In this document: positions 16,467 to 27,900 of the stretch, one piece after another
Position numbering within the stretch: the stretch's first letter is position 1
Layout of the letters: every line of letters begins with the position of its first letter
Assembly (NCBI GenBank): GCA_025201865.1
Contig: MU602731.1
Span: forward strand, 1 to 64,000
DNA from: Ramicandelaber brevisporus
Taxonomy: Eukaryota > Kickxellomycota > Ramicandelaberales > Ramicandelaberaceae
Direction of reading: 5' to 3'
Length of the DNA: 64,000 bases
Notes under the pieces: model-generated
Databases searched by the model: none
What the model saw: the letters and a program-made list of their open reading frames with translations, nothing else
Told to the model about the DNA's origin: nothing
Translations under genes and position numbers: made by a program

Positions 16467-19400
16467 ATGGCAAGTAAGGCACGTCAGCTGGTTGAGAGCG
16501 AGCTTGGTCTCGTCGTTGCCTATGAGCAGGCAAGTCTTGCGCCGCGTTCAGTCCCTCAGGTTGTGTTCTCGGTCGTTCCCTGTGCGTGGTTTATCGCGTT
16601 AGAGTCAAGCTCAACAGACATGGTTGCTCTGCCACCAGCATCGTACATCTCAGCACTGGATATTGAGCTCACTATGGTGCTTATTGATGTTATGCCACTT
16701 GATGACAACGGCTGTGAGGACGCAATTGATGCCCGACTCAGATTGCTTCGATTGCACTGTCCTCAGTGCCCCATCTACCATCTAGAACAGCAAACCACGG
16801 TGCAGAGGCAGAGACTCGATATTGGTGACCATGATGACAGCGGCCGGAATATACAGTTGATGGCAGCATCGTCTCTAACAGATGTCCGTGCATGCATTGT
16901 ATCGAAGCGATCGATCTATTGCTTCCACCAGTTTGAGACTCAAACCCAGTCTCTCATTAGACTCGATGGATTGTTGCTATTCAACATGCGAACGTTGCAA
17001 GAGCGACCCACTGCACCGCGGACGTTTGTGGCATTCCAACTACTGCGTCTTCTGGCCGACTTGCATGACTGCGGACTCGTCCATGGCAATCTATCTCTTC
17101 AGAACGTGCTTCTTGATGATTCGTTCTGGATCCAAGTTCTAGCAGCAAGAGGCACTTCAACATTAGACCTTGCCTCGGACTCAATTGACGATTACGATTA
17201 TGAGGATGATGGCGATGATGATGACGGTAAAGATAATGAGCGAGAAAACAGCACACCAATTGACATCTTTGCAGAAGCTGGCACACAAGATTGGCAGAAT
17301 GGAACTCTCTCTAACTACGATTACTTGATGCGACTGAACCATCTGGCTGGTAGACGGCGTGGCTGTCCCAGTGCGCATCCAATCATGCCTTGGGTCACCA
17401 CCTTTGACTCGGACAGTTTGCCTCAAGCGAACGATGCAGCGTGGCTCGGCTGGCGAGACCTATCAAAGACCAAGTATCGACTACGTATGGGCGACGCGCA
17501 GCTTGACTCGACATTTGCTAGCGACACCCCACACCACATCCCGGATATACTGCCCGATACAACCTATTATGTCTACATGGCCCGTTCAACACCAGTGGCT
17601 GTTCTGCGCCAGTTTGTACGAGACAGGTTTGAACCTGGCGAATATCCATCCTCGATACGCCGAATGTACGATTGGTCACCCGACGAGTGCATTCCGGAAT
17701 TCTACGACAATCCAGCTATCTTGAAGTCCATTCACGACAGCTTGCCTGATATCCAGCTCCCGGCATGGGCAAATGGCTCTACTCGAGAGTTTGTTAAGAA
17801 GCATCGTGAACTGCTCGAAAGTGACCGAGTTAGCCAGCATCTTCATGAGTGGATTGACTTGAATTTTGGCTACAAATTGGACGGCGAGGCTGCTGTTGAA
17901 GCAAAGAATGTTGTGCTGTCGCTGGCGATTGATTCATCTTCTCCAGCCAAGCTCACCGATCATGCCGTGCGGGTTTTGTTTACCACATCACATCCGCAGC
18001 GATTTGGCGGTCCCACCGAGCGCGCCGATGATCACAAGCCTGGCACTCTAGGTGATGTTGGCGAAGCCGATTCTGGTAGAGCATCATCTGTGCGGTCATT
18101 CAGCATTCGATCACTGCACCTGGGCAGCGGCGAAGATGGCGCTGATGATTTCCTCACCGATGATGAGAACGAAGGCGTTTCTGATATCGGTGACAGACGA
18201 TATGCATCAGCGCCATCGCTGCTCCTGGCCGACTCAGCCACCACCCAAACATCTGGTAAGCGGTCAACATCGCAGTCACGTCTCGCACTTCGTGTCAATT
18301 CAAGCGGCACCCACTTTGACTGGAGCTATTTTAGTGCCGATCGAATTGACTCCGACACTGCTTCATTGACGACAGTTACTACAGCAGCAGAACAACAGCT
18401 ACTCAGAGCCAAATATTACGACATGCGCTGCTTTGGTCGCATTCTCGAATATTTATTTTGCAGCGATCCAACTCTCATTGTATTGGACACCACTGAGCGT
18501 GATTGGCGTGACAGATTGCAGAGCATCACCGAGCCAGCCATCCGTGACATTTGCCTTGCACTTCGTACCTCTCCGATTCCACCATCGGCTCGAGCGTTGT
18601 TAGGCGAAGATGCGCGCAGGCCCTACTCTGTAACACCGCTCATGTATCGCCCTTGGATGGTTACAGTCTACCAGTATCTCTCTGGATTTCACCAACTCCC
18701 ATGGAGCAGCCGTGAGCGTCACTGTCTGGACTGGCTTGATACACTGTGTAATCTCACGGATGATGAGGCATTTGAGCTTCTACTTCCGAACTTTGCAGCT
18801 CATCTTCGACACCCCGAGACTGCGGCTATTGCCCCACAGCTAGTTTCCGCCCTGGCAACACGCATTGGGCAGACTCGTGCGGTCCAGCTTGCTGTGCATC
18901 CTTTAGTGCACCATCTTGAAGATTGCGAAGCCAGCGACTTGTTTGACGCTCTAGCGAGTGAGTCTGCGATGCATGGCTGGGTTGAATCTCTGGGCATTCA
19001 AGCCATGCTGGATCGCATCCTTCGACCATTGCTGAATCGAATTAAGTCGGTATGTTCGCCTTCTGATCTGGATTTGAGTGTGCTGTCTACAGCTGGTGAT
19101 ATTGAGTCCAGTTGGTCCACTGCCGTTGCAAATGTGCTCTTTGCATTTGGCCCACTACTAGCTATTCGGCGAGTGCTACCGACTCTTGTCGATTTTGTTG
19201 CATCCTACCCTGCTGCCTTGCCGCATGCTTCTTGTGCTGCACGTCTCTTTATTGGCCGATTTGGCTCTGGTGCCATTGAGGCCGTAGTTGGCTCTCTTCA
19301 GGGCTGGCTGGCCGAGGCATGTGCAACTGACTCGCCTCTTTCTACTGCACAGTCTGCCACCCGCGTTGCGCTGCTCCTCAGCCTCCTCCAAATTACCATT

Positions 19401-21281
19401 GAGGCCCTACCTGATGACCGAAGCTGCACTCCGCACGTCATTGAGCCGGTCGTAGCTCTTCTACAAGTGGTGCTCAATTATTGCCGAGACGCCATCCAGT
19501 CTGGGTCAGCCACAGCCGTTTCCGTATTGCACATTCAGTGTGCATCAGTCATTACGCTGACCTCCGGCAACATTGTTCAGGTTTTTGGCAACAGATTAGC
19601 ACCAGAGAAACAGCTACAGCACCTGCTTCCGGTGGTTGATCAAGTGGCTGCGATACTAACGGATGCTATCACTTCTTCAGCCGCCTACTTTACTGTCAAC
19701 TCAGCTCTTCAGCCATTCTTAGACGACTTGGTTGCATTGTCCCAGGAACTGGTTTCTAATCTTCAGTCGAGCTGGAGCAGCGAATTCTTACTGGCTCATT
19801 CTTCTTCAGTTCGTGACCTTGTGGCAACAATCAAGTCCGCAAAGAAACACATTCTCATTCACCTTCAAATGCAGGCTAGTGATACTGGGAGTGGTTCAAT
19901 GGAGTCTTCAATAGCCAACCTGATAGCAGAGGCTGCGGAAGACACTCTACCGCCATCATCATTGCCTGAACTCAACTCTGGTGATAACACCTCCCACGTT
20001 TCATCCTCAACTTTAGCAAGCCCTCCACCAGCATCCAAGTCCCTCACGTCCATCTTTGGCTCCCATCTTTCGGCGTTGGCCGAGTATGCCTTCAGCTCGA
20101 ATCCGACTCCCTCTGTTGCTGATGATTCTGCAAATCAAATCGAGCCAGTCGATGAGGTGATGAGACTGTGGACTGATTTCATGGCTGCATCATACTCGGA
20201 TACATCGCTTGATTCTCGCGTTGGCTGTACTCTGAGCACACTGGGCGGCCTCCGCTCACCAGTCTCCATCCTAGACATTAGTGAGACCACTCATAGTATC
20301 CTTGGTGCATGCTCTCCTGGTTCAAACGCGTCTGGAAGCAGCAACTCGGCTAGCGGTGCACACATCTCAATATGGTCAATGTATGATATTGTAGGTAATT
20401 GGGACTCTTCCGCCTCTGCTCCGTTTTCTGACATGTCAATTAATCCACGAGTGTCCTGTATCGCTAGTGGTGCCAAGTCATTGTCCGCGGCAGGCTTTGT
20501 GGGGCTGGATGCACGGCAGCTCTATTTTTGCTCACCGCGGCCTACTGTTGTGGATATTGCTACTGGCTCGACAGTGTGTGCGTTCAGTGACCTTCCTTCA
20601 GGCTCTAATTTTGTGACAGCGACTGCTTTTAGGGAGTGTGTGTCTGGGCGATTACTGTGTGGTGGCCTGAACGATGGCACAATTGTGATTATGGATGCTG
20701 TGTCTGACAAGATTGTGCACCATTGGATGACATTGCCCTCGACCACCAATACGCCTGCACCTGCACCTGCAACTGCACACATTACATCTCTCACCACCAG
20801 TCTTGATGGTCGAACCATTGTTGTTGGCTATGACAATGGCTCAATTTCCACACTGGACATGCGGGCGGGTAAGTTGAGAGACGGTGCAAGTGGCTCGGGC
20901 GGCGGTGCGATCGAGAACATTCAGTTCCTCGCGCCTGACCTGATGGCCATTCGCTCTAGTGGACGCAGGCGGTTGCAATTCTTGACTACGAGCAATCTAT
21001 CGGCGGTTGGCCCAACCATCGAATCGCGTAGACCGATTGTGGCTGTCGACTCTGTTCATAGTGACTTGGCTGTGATTGGCACATCTGATGGCACATTGCA
21101 GTATATTCCGCTCATTGAAGATACCGATAGGAACCTCACACTGCCCGATGCGTCAAGCGCATACACAGTCTATCCGCAGCAACCCCAGTCAGCAACCACG
21201 TCTCTAAAGGCACTTAGGTACAATGGCCTTTTGGCAACTGGCCACTCCTCTGGCAAAGTTACTTTAAAAATTGCACATTAA
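16467..21281 (+). CDS. WDR81-like BEACH and WD40 protein with pseudokinase-like segment
   Basis: This is a 1604-residue protein. Residues about 180-230 resemble a kinase catalytic core with HGNLSLQNV in place of HRDLKxxN, as in WDR81 and plant BCHC proteins, so catalysis is unlikely. A BEACH domain follows (about 275-510): SNYDYLMRLNHLAGRR, HPIMPWVTTF, FEPGEYPSSIRRMYDWSPDE and WIDLNFGYKLDG. An acidic stretch precedes the BEACH domain. Helical repeats fill about 720-1150, and WD40 blades the last 290 residues (NDGTIVIMDAVSDKIVHHW; GYDNGSISTLDMRAGK). WDR81 works with WDR91 to lower endosomal PtdIns3P and aids aggregate clearance. The frame is open upstream to 16260, but that part overlaps the neighbouring gene, so ATG 16467 is preferred. 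Confidence 0.85.
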   Translation: MASKARQLVESELGLVVAYEQASLAPRSVPQVVFSVVPCAWFIALESSSTDMVALPPASYISALDIELTMVLIDVMPLDDNGCEDAIDARLRLLRLHCPQCPIYHLEQQTTVQRQRLDIGDHDDSGRNIQLMAASSLTDVRACIVSKRSIYCFHQFETQTQSLIRLDGLLLFNMRTLQERPTAPRTFVAFQLLRLLADLHDCGLVHGNLSLQNVLLDDSFWIQVLAARGTSTLDLASDSIDDYDYEDDGDDDDGKDNERENSTPIDIFAEAGTQDWQNGTLSNYDYLMRLNHLAGRRRGCPSAHPIMPWVTTFDSDSLPQANDAAWLGWRDLSKTKYRLRMGDAQLDSTFASDTPHHIPDILPDTTYYVYMARSTPVAVLRQFVRDRFEPGEYPSSIRRMYDWSPDECIPEFYDNPAILKSIHDSLPDIQLPAWANGSTREFVKKHRELLESDRVSQHLHEWIDLNFGYKLDGEAAVEAKNVVLSLAIDSSSPAKLTDHAVRVLFTTSHPQRFGGPTERADDHKPGTLGDVGEADSGRASSVRSFSIRSLHLGSGEDGADDFLTDDENEGVSDIGDRRYASAPSLLLADSATTQTSGKRSTSQSRLALRVNSSGTHFDWSYFSADRIDSDTASLTTVTTAAEQQLLRAKYYDMRCFGRILEYLFCSDPTLIVLDTTERDWRDRLQSITEPAIRDICLALRTSPIPPSARALLGEDARRPYSVTPLMYRPWMVTVYQYLSGFHQLPWSSRERHCLDWLDTLCNLTDDEAFELLLPNFAAHLRHPETAAIAPQLVSALATRIGQTRAVQLAVHPLVHHLEDCEASDLFDALASESAMHGWVESLGIQAMLDRILRPLLNRIKSVCSPSDLDLSVLSTAGDIESSWSTAVANVLFAFGPLLAIRRVLPTLVDFVASYPAALPHASCAARLFIGRFGSGAIEAVVGSLQGWLAEACATDSPLSTAQSATRVALLLSLLQITIEALPDDRSCTPHVIEPVVALLQVVLNYCRDAIQSGSATAVSVLHIQCASVITLTSGNIVQVFGNRLAPEKQLQHLLPVVDQVAAILTDAITSSAAYFTVNSALQPFLDDLVALSQELVSNLQSSWSSEFLLAHSSSVRDLVATIKSAKKHILIHLQMQASDTGSGSMESSIANLIAEAAEDTLPPSSLPELNSGDNTSHVSSSTLASPPPASKSLTSIFGSHLSALAEYAFSSNPTPSVADDSANQIEPVDEVMRLWTDFMAASYSDTSLDSRVGCTLSTLGGLRSPVSILDISETTHSILGACSPGSNASGSSNSASGAHISIWSMYDIVGNWDSSASAPFSDMSINPRVSCIASGAKSLSAAGFVGLDARQLYFCSPRPTVVDIATGSTVCAFSDLPSGSNFVTATAFRECVSGRLLCGGLNDGTIVIMDAVSDKIVHHWMTLPSTTNTPAPAPATAHITSLTTSLDGRTIVVGYDNGSISTLDMRAGKLRDGASGSGGGAIENIQFLAPDLMAIRSSGRRRLQFLTTSNLSAVGPTIESRRPIVAVDSVHSDLAVIGTSDGTLQYIPLIEDTDRNLTLPDASSAYTVYPQQPQSATTSLKALRYNGLLATGHSSGKVTLKIAH

Positions 21282-21308
21282 ATGCCTTCTCCTCTTCCCT
21301 GTCTTTCA

Positions 21309-23741
21309 TTAAACCATTAAATGCTCCTTAAAAGATCTCCATTTAACGTAGTATTCTTGGATTCTCTCTTCCAAATCGCCCATTGCAAACTCATACACAG
21401 CTCCACCGCAGTCGTCAATCGGGACACCCACCGTGTACTCGTCAGCTGAACATACTACATCCCGATTCATGTTTGGGCCATCTCGAAACACAGATTTCAT
21501 GCTCACAGTTGGTACTACTCTTTTGATTGGTCGAGAGATTCCAGCAGCAAATAGGGCATGGTCACGGAATGATGAGTGCTCGGAATAAGGCAGCGGGAAA
21601 ATGGTAACCTTGGGAAACGGCTCTGCTGTACTGTTGGAATTAGAGTCATCTTCGCCGTCAACACTGATGGATTTGGCCACTGCAGACTTGATGAAGGAGA
21701 ACAGTGACCTTTGCTTGGTCATTTTCTTGGGTACATTGCGTTTATTTCCAACATCCGCTCTACAATACGTGGTGAATGATGGATTAAGCTGTTCTAAACC
21801 AAACACTGCTCGTTTTGGGAACCCAAACTCATCCCCGCGCATTGCTGTCGATGATGCATTTGCCTTTGTTGCAGTTTTTGCTGAGGAAAAGTTCTGTGTA
21901 AATGTCCAGCCAGTTGGCTTAAACGCTACAATGCCATCAAACATTCGTCCAAATGTCTTTGAATACTGTTGCATCCCTTTAGCTGTAATATTAACAAGTG
22001 ACACAATGTGAACACGAGCGATATGAGGGTTGTTTGTTAATCTATCCGCAGTGATTGGGTGACCGTCCAAGAGTTTTAGCAGGTTACATTTCTTGTCGTC
22101 GCCATAAATGAGAGAGCGGTCACCATAAACAGCATCCAGGGCTGTAAGGATCGACTCAGCGACACGCTCCTTGCCAATGATATATGTACCGACTACGAAT
22201 AAAACACGAGTGTCTGATGGTAACTGTGGTATCTGTGCTGTTTGGACTGTGGACTGGGATAACAATGTCGAATGGTTAGCTGGTGACCACTGGGAGCGAA
22301 TGATCTCTTCAAGAGTGTGTGATGTGGATGATGTGGATGATGTGGATGATGTGGGATTGCTAGGTGGAATGACACCGCTGTCTTGGCTAATAGTCGAGTC
22401 GCTTTTACCAATGTTGTTACTGCTGCTGTTGGTGCTGCCACTGCTCTTCCTGTATTTATCAAGTATAGTTGCTTTGTTATCCTCAAATCGAGTTTTGTCA
22501 ATCATGTCAATGTGCTTGGCTAAACTAGCTGGATCTCGGGCTATCATCGATGCAATTTGACTAACAGTACTGAGGACATCTTCTTGTAGTGGAAACACAT
22601 ATTCGTCGCTAAAGTATGTCGTGTCCAGGTACAACCAATCAATACAGAGTCTTGACGGATCAGTAACTGGTGCTGTTGACAGAGCAACTTCGATATCTTG
22701 CAGGTGTTGGTAAGTCGCTCTGAAATCGCCTGTATGCCCAGCAACTAATGGCAGTGTATCATCTGAGGCAGAATCGGTGCCAATCAAGAACACGAATATT
22801 GCACTCCCTGGTGCATGGTTCGCATCGAAGAGATAAACCATCGTGTTTGGACAGTGCTGTATAGTTGTCCAGCTGTTCATTGGTAACTCGACAACTAAGT
22901 TGGCGTCAACCTTCAGCTGTGTGCGAACCAAGGCTGCCGTGATAGCATTGCAGTACACTGGTCCATGTGACCAAGCAGATGTAAGTCCTCCATAGTGATC
23001 CGAATGGAAATGTGATAAGAAGTACGCAGTGCATCCGCTGATGGCGCCGAGATTGAATGCATCGACAGAGATTGATGTATTTGGAATCAACTTGTGCAAT
23101 GGGCATTGCCTTACGCGTGACCGCGCTCGCTTTGCTGTAGAAGAAGCGCCAGAGCCAGAACCAGCCGGCCGCCCGGTGATAACCTTCTCATCTTCATCGT
23201 CAAGTTCAATGAAATTGTGGCTTTGTGATGTTTGTGATGTTTGTGATACTTGTGATATTTGTACTTGTCTTTGTGTTTGTTTCTGTAGCTGTGGCTGTAG
23301 CTGTGGCTGTGGGTGAGGTGGTACAGATGCTTCATTACCTGAATCTGGTTGCGTATCGGTGACAGTTGGTTTTGATATAGAGCAAGGCGAATCGAGGCAT
23401 TCGTTGACATGTCGCTCAAGTGCAGAAATTGGACCAGATATCGATGCGCTGCAAACTGGACATTCGTGAACTGGCTGCATCGTCTCTTTAGGTTTTAGCC
23501 AGGCCGTCAGGAACGTAGTATTGCCATTGGATTGCTGCTGTGGCTGTTTCTTCAGCGCAGTTGATGACCGACGCTGTCGTTGTGTGTTCGTGTTTGGCAT
23601 TGTAGACTGCGAGTTTGACCGTTTCTGTATCTTTGAACGGTGTTGAGTTACAGAGTTAGAAGTGGCGTCGCTATCATCGACAGAGGTCTGGTCATCCTTG
23701 CCCTTGCTCTCTGCCGGTTGGCCTCGTCGATCCAAGGTCAT
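21309..23741 (-). CDS. PSO2: Pso2/Snm1-type DNA interstrand cross-link repair nuclease
   Basis: This 810-residue nuclear 5' exonuclease should process interstrand cross-links. Near residue 88 is a UBZ4-type ubiquitin-binding zinc finger (HECPVCSASISG, then ERHVNECLD). The metallo-beta-lactamase core has FLSHFHSDHYGGL (HxHxDH, residue about 245), GHTGDFRA, and DTTYFSDEYVFP. The beta-CASP/DRMBL part includes FVVGTYIIGKERVA, FKPTGWTF and, near the end, LPYSEHSSFRDH with its conserved His. Low-complexity insertions lie at about 150-180 (Gln-rich) and 460-510 (Ser/Thr/Asn). It is longer than yeast Pso2 (661) because of these. The upstream frame reaches 23831 only through a GTG, so ATG 23741 is chosen. 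It is divergent with the PROSC gene over about 100 bp. Confidence 0.94.
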   Translation of the reverse strand: MTLDRRGQPAESKGKDDQTSVDDSDATSNSVTQHRSKIQKRSNSQSTMPNTNTQRQRRSSTALKKQPQQQSNGNTTFLTAWLKPKETMQPVHECPVCSASISGPISALERHVNECLDSPCSISKPTVTDTQPDSGNEASVPPHPQPQLQPQLQKQTQRQVQISQVSQTSQTSQSHNFIELDDEDEKVITGRPAGSGSGASSTAKRARSRVRQCPLHKLIPNTSISVDAFNLGAISGCTAYFLSHFHSDHYGGLTSAWSHGPVYCNAITAALVRTQLKVDANLVVELPMNSWTTIQHCPNTMVYLFDANHAPGSAIFVFLIGTDSASDDTLPLVAGHTGDFRATYQHLQDIEVALSTAPVTDPSRLCIDWLYLDTTYFSDEYVFPLQEDVLSTVSQIASMIARDPASLAKHIDMIDKTRFEDNKATILDKYRKSSGSTNSSSNNIGKSDSTISQDSGVIPPSNPTSSTSSTSSTSHTLEEIIRSQWSPANHSTLLSQSTVQTAQIPQLPSDTRVLFVVGTYIIGKERVAESILTALDAVYGDRSLIYGDDKKCNLLKLLDGHPITADRLTNNPHIARVHIVSLVNITAKGMQQYSKTFGRMFDGIVAFKPTGWTFTQNFSSAKTATKANASSTAMRGDEFGFPKRAVFGLEQLNPSFTTYCRADVGNKRNVPKKMTKQRSLFSFIKSAVAKSISVDGEDDSNSNSTAEPFPKVTIFPLPYSEHSSFRDHALFAAGISRPIKRVVPTVSMKSVFRDGPNMNRDVVCSADEYTVGVPIDDCGGAVYEFAMGDLEERIQEYYVKWRSFKEHLMV

Positions 23742-23842
23742 TTCCGCAGCCGTTGCTGTTGTTGTTATTGCTGTTGTATATGCAGTCGCTAGGAGCTGTC
23801 CAGTTGTTTGTTGCTGTTCAAAACCACACACACATCAATCCG

Positions 23843-24800
23843 ATGATCGCTTTCCAGCGCCGATTTCAAAGACTCTGCAAACATCTCGCCATGTCAGCTT
23901 CATCATCAGCGCCCACCGCCCTCGAAGATTACTCCCATGTTAAAGACAGTCTGGCTGCTATCCAGGCTCGCGTGACGGCCCACAGCGCGGCGCCAGCAAC
24001 CAGGCTCGTGGCTGTCAGCAAGACGAAGCCAGCCGCTGCAATTCTGGCTGCCTATAATGCTGGTCACCGACACTTTGGAGAGAACTACGTCCAGGAGCTG
24101 GTGCAGAAGAGCAGCGAATTGCCGCGGGATATCAGCTGGCACTTTATCGGAAAGCTCCAAGGCAACAAATGCAAGGCATTGGCAGCGATTCCGAACCTGT
24201 GGGCAGTAGAGACCATCGATTCAGAGAAGCGGGCTCGTCAGATGGACGATGCATTGCAAGCCTCTCGCTCGGTTGAGTCGGCAACTCCATTATCGTCGCA
24301 GCTCAATGTGTTCATCCAGGTCAACACGAGCGGCGAAGAGTCCAAAGGTGCGGGGGGGGAACGATGCGTTGCAAGCTGAGTCGGCAACTCCATTATCGTC
24401 GCAGCTCAATGTGTTCATCCAGGTCAACACGAGCGGCGAAGAGTCCAAAGGTGGAGTTGGCGACCTTTCCTCCGACTCCGTGTGTCAGTTGGCACGGTTT
24501 ATTCACACTGAGTGCTCACACCTCAAGCTGCGCGGCTTGATGACAATTGGAGCACCGGACAGTGACCAAGAATACAGCACTGATGGCGTTCATAATCCCG
24601 ACTTTGTGGCGCTTGTAAAGCTGCGCAAGGATGTCGCCAAGTCTCTCGATCTGGAAAGCGAACATGATCTGGAGCTCAGCATGGGAATGTCGGGTGACTT
24701 TGAACATGCTTTGGATCTCGGCGCCACCAATGTGCGAGTTGGCTCCAGCATCTTTGGAGCACGAAACTACAACAACAATAACAACAACAACAGCAAATAA
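23843..24800 (+). CDS. PLP homeostasis protein (YggS/PROSC), frame broken by tandem duplication
   Basis: Two frames (23843..24379 and the frame ending 24800) together encode one alanine-racemase-fold, PLP-binding protein. Visible marks are LVAVSKTKPAAAI (PLP lysine), GENYVQELVQK, WHFIGKLQGNK, VFIQVNTSGEESKGG, LRGLMTIG, LSMGMSGDFEHA and VRVGSSIFGAR. YggS, yeast YBL036C and human PLPBP buffer vitamin B6. The break is at 24275..24450, where a segment is tandemly repeated with period 103. Skipping 24348..24450 (GT...AG) joins the halves exactly within SKGGVGD. The first 16 residues (MIAFQRRFQRLCKHLA) are basic and may target mitochondria; ATG 23891 is an alternative start giving a cytosolic form. 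The C-terminus is an Asn tract. Confidence 0.88.
24245..24453. repeat. Imperfect tandem duplication, core period 103 bp
   Basis: About 75 bp (from 24275) recur identically at 24378. Upstream of each copy the match continues, but copy 2 lacks 12 bp and differs by a few bases. The missing 12 bp is an in-frame loss of four residues, as between two alleles. A run of eight G marks the junction. The repeat holds an AG|GT at 24346..24349 and again at 24449..24452. Confidence 0.92.
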
Positions 24801-24990
24801 AAAAATTAAGCTTGCCACGCGCTTCTCAATTTAAAACAGCCATATTTGGTTTCAGTTTGCCTGACCATTTTCACCTTGCACCTCAAGGTCTTCAAGCCGA
24901 GAAGCGCGCAAAACGGAAGCAAAAGAAAGCAGCCGAGCACTTTCAAACTCCACAAAAAAGAAAGACAATATTCTTCTGACACCGACCACC

Positions 24991-27900
24991 ATGAGCAGCA
25001 ACAGCAGTGTTGGTGACTCCAACAGTAGTGTCCGCGCCAGTGTCAATGACGATCGCCAATTGCACTCGGCTAAAAGAGGAGGCGACACTGCGAGAGGCGT
25101 CGGAAATGCAAGCAGAATTGCCATTCATTTGTCAGATGATTTGATGTCCGACAGTCTCCTTTCAACTGTCAACGCGCCACTCGCACAAAGCAGCAGCAGC
25201 AACAACAGCAACAACAACAACAACAACAGCGACAGTGGAAGCAACAGCAACAGTAATAATAACCGCGATTCTCGTCTTCAACCAGCTGCTTCTCTCTTGC
25301 CAGAAGCCGCGTCTCAGTCACCTCTGTCAACCCGAACAAAACACCTCGACCCTGCTTTACAGCAACTCAGACCGATAATGTCACCTGCTGTAGCTTCAAG
25401 CGTCCCTCACTCTAAGATGCCATCGCATAGCCGGAGTGTCTCTCCTTCGCCACTTCAAGATGACATATTGCTTGGTATATCTTTTGTCAACCCAAGCATA
25501 AAAGCAGTGTCTGAGCCCCTTCGCCAGGATGATCTCGATCATTTCATTGTCAACAGCAGCACAAACAGCAGTGCTGCACCTCCGTCCCACTCAATGCCAA
25601 GCAGCCCTCGCACCACCCCATGCACTGGTCTCGAGTCCGGCCATCGTCGCCATCGTAATACCAATTCGCTCTCATCGGTCTCGCCGACACTTCTACAACA
25701 ACAGCAACAACAACAGCAGCAGCAACAGCAGCAACAGTCTCAAGGCAAACCACACCGCACATTTCCATATTCAGTTTCCGGTGTGAATCGCATTGGTCCA
25801 GCAGTAACAATCCCTTTGATAACTGGCAAAGATATCACCAGCCAGCGACGCTCTAGTCTTCCTGCAATTGCCGATCGCATTCTGGCACGCTTTACAGCCT
25901 CTCGCAGTAACAGTAGCAGATCCACCAGAGTCAAATCTTCACCTGGCGCTTCAACTGACATTCCAGCTATTGATACATCCATCTCGGCTGAGGGCAGTGA
26001 TGCTGGTAGCACTAACTCTGGTCCATCCTCAACGAGAAGTGAATTGTCATCGCCATCGAACGCGGCTCGCAGTCGATTCTCACTATTTTGGTCACCATCT
26101 GGTACATCTGGTACATCTGGTACACCTGGTGGTGGTAGCAGCCGACGTGGCTTGTTTGGATGGGGTCATCAGAACAGCCAGAATTCATCACCTGGTCCTG
26201 CCTCACGTCGACCATCAAACAATGCAAATGAGACACAGGTACACTGCACCTCTCGGACATCTACTGAACAACAACAACAGCAGCTGTATCATCATCATAT
26301 CTCGCAATCGTCAACGGCACTCGAGCACAATGTCTCCCTTTCGATTAATTCGCCATCATCACCAGCTCACACACTGGCTCAGTTGCTTCCAACATCCGGT
26401 ATGGACGCTTCTGAGCATATACATCATCTTGAGTTGCCATCACAGTCTCCCTCTCCTTCCATACAGCAGCATTCTGTAAACAATAACAACATTCAACAGC
26501 CACAACAGCCACAACAATCGCCACAGCAGCTACAATCGCCACAATCACCACAACAACTACAATCGCCACAATCACCACACCAGCCACAATCGCCACAGCC
26601 ACCACAACCACCACAGCTACAACCATCACAACCACCACAGCCACCACAGCTACAACCATCACAGCCATCGGCATCCATGGCTTCTCCCTCACCTTCACCC
26701 TCACCTTCGGCCACGTCAGCAGCCGCAATTACGCGGCGTAAGCGATCGAGCACCCATCCACCACTGCCTACTTTTGGCGCTCTATCGAATCCATCACTGC
26801 CAACTGTGAGTGATGCCGGTGGTACTACTGGAGGTGATGGTGGCAGCGGAATCCCCATTAGTGGTGGGACAGTTATCGATGAGCGAAGAGTGTCTCTGCC
26901 CGTAGTATTGATTACTCCGCCTGAGATCTCCATCACAGATACTTCTCAGAGTCAAGCTGTGCCTAGCTTAGATGCGTCAGAAGTGATACGTCAGCGTCAG
27001 ATCCAGAGCCTACAGCTGCGACTGCAGGAGGCTTCATCATCTCCAAACTCGGTGGTTGATTTGACATCCGTTGCTCGTCGTACAAGAAGCGATACAGCCG
27101 GCCACACTAGCGGCGGTCGTCGTCGCAGCTCCAGTATTGGTGTCCCCAGCAGCCTGTCGGTTGAGTATCTTCCTCCACCATCCCCTAGCGTCTCCCCACC
27201 TGTCTCTAGGCCACCTCTCACACTTCGTGACCCGTCAGCGCGCCTATCAACCATACCGTCCGAGTCCTCGCGCACTGTAGCATCATCGTCGCGAGATGAC
27301 AGTGGCGACTCGAGCCGCTCATCGCCAATGAACACTCGCTCTCGTCCACGCAGCATCAGCGACTTGTGTCATCAGCAGAGTCCCGAGCTCAGTACCAAAC
27401 AGCGCATGTACGATCCGTCGCCGCTGTTTGCCGGTTATCGGACATCGTTGGCTACCAAGTCAGCCACTAATCTTGGGCACCTCACTCAGCAATTGCGCCA
27501 TCATGACAAGTCGAGATTGGGTAAGATGGTTTGTGCAGGTGCAATGCCACAGCGTGGTGGACTCCGCAGCACTCTCTATCAGCCACAAATGAGTATCGAG
27601 ATCATCAATCATCTCCACATTCTCAACATTGCTCTCAGCACAGCCATGGCCGCAGAGCCTGATTTCCATCTCTTGCACGGTGAGCGTTCATTTTACTCGT
27701 CTTGGATCTCTCCAGCTGCACCACGGTCGCCTGTAGCCAATCGATTTGTCGATCTAGCTGAGACTCTTGGATTGTGTGCCTCACCTGCGCCAATGGATCA
27801 GAGCAGCCAAGATGACCATCAGCGGCAACAGCAACAGCGACTGGCTCAGTATCGAAGCAGAACCCGACTGCGCTCACATTCATACGGCTCAGCCTCAACT

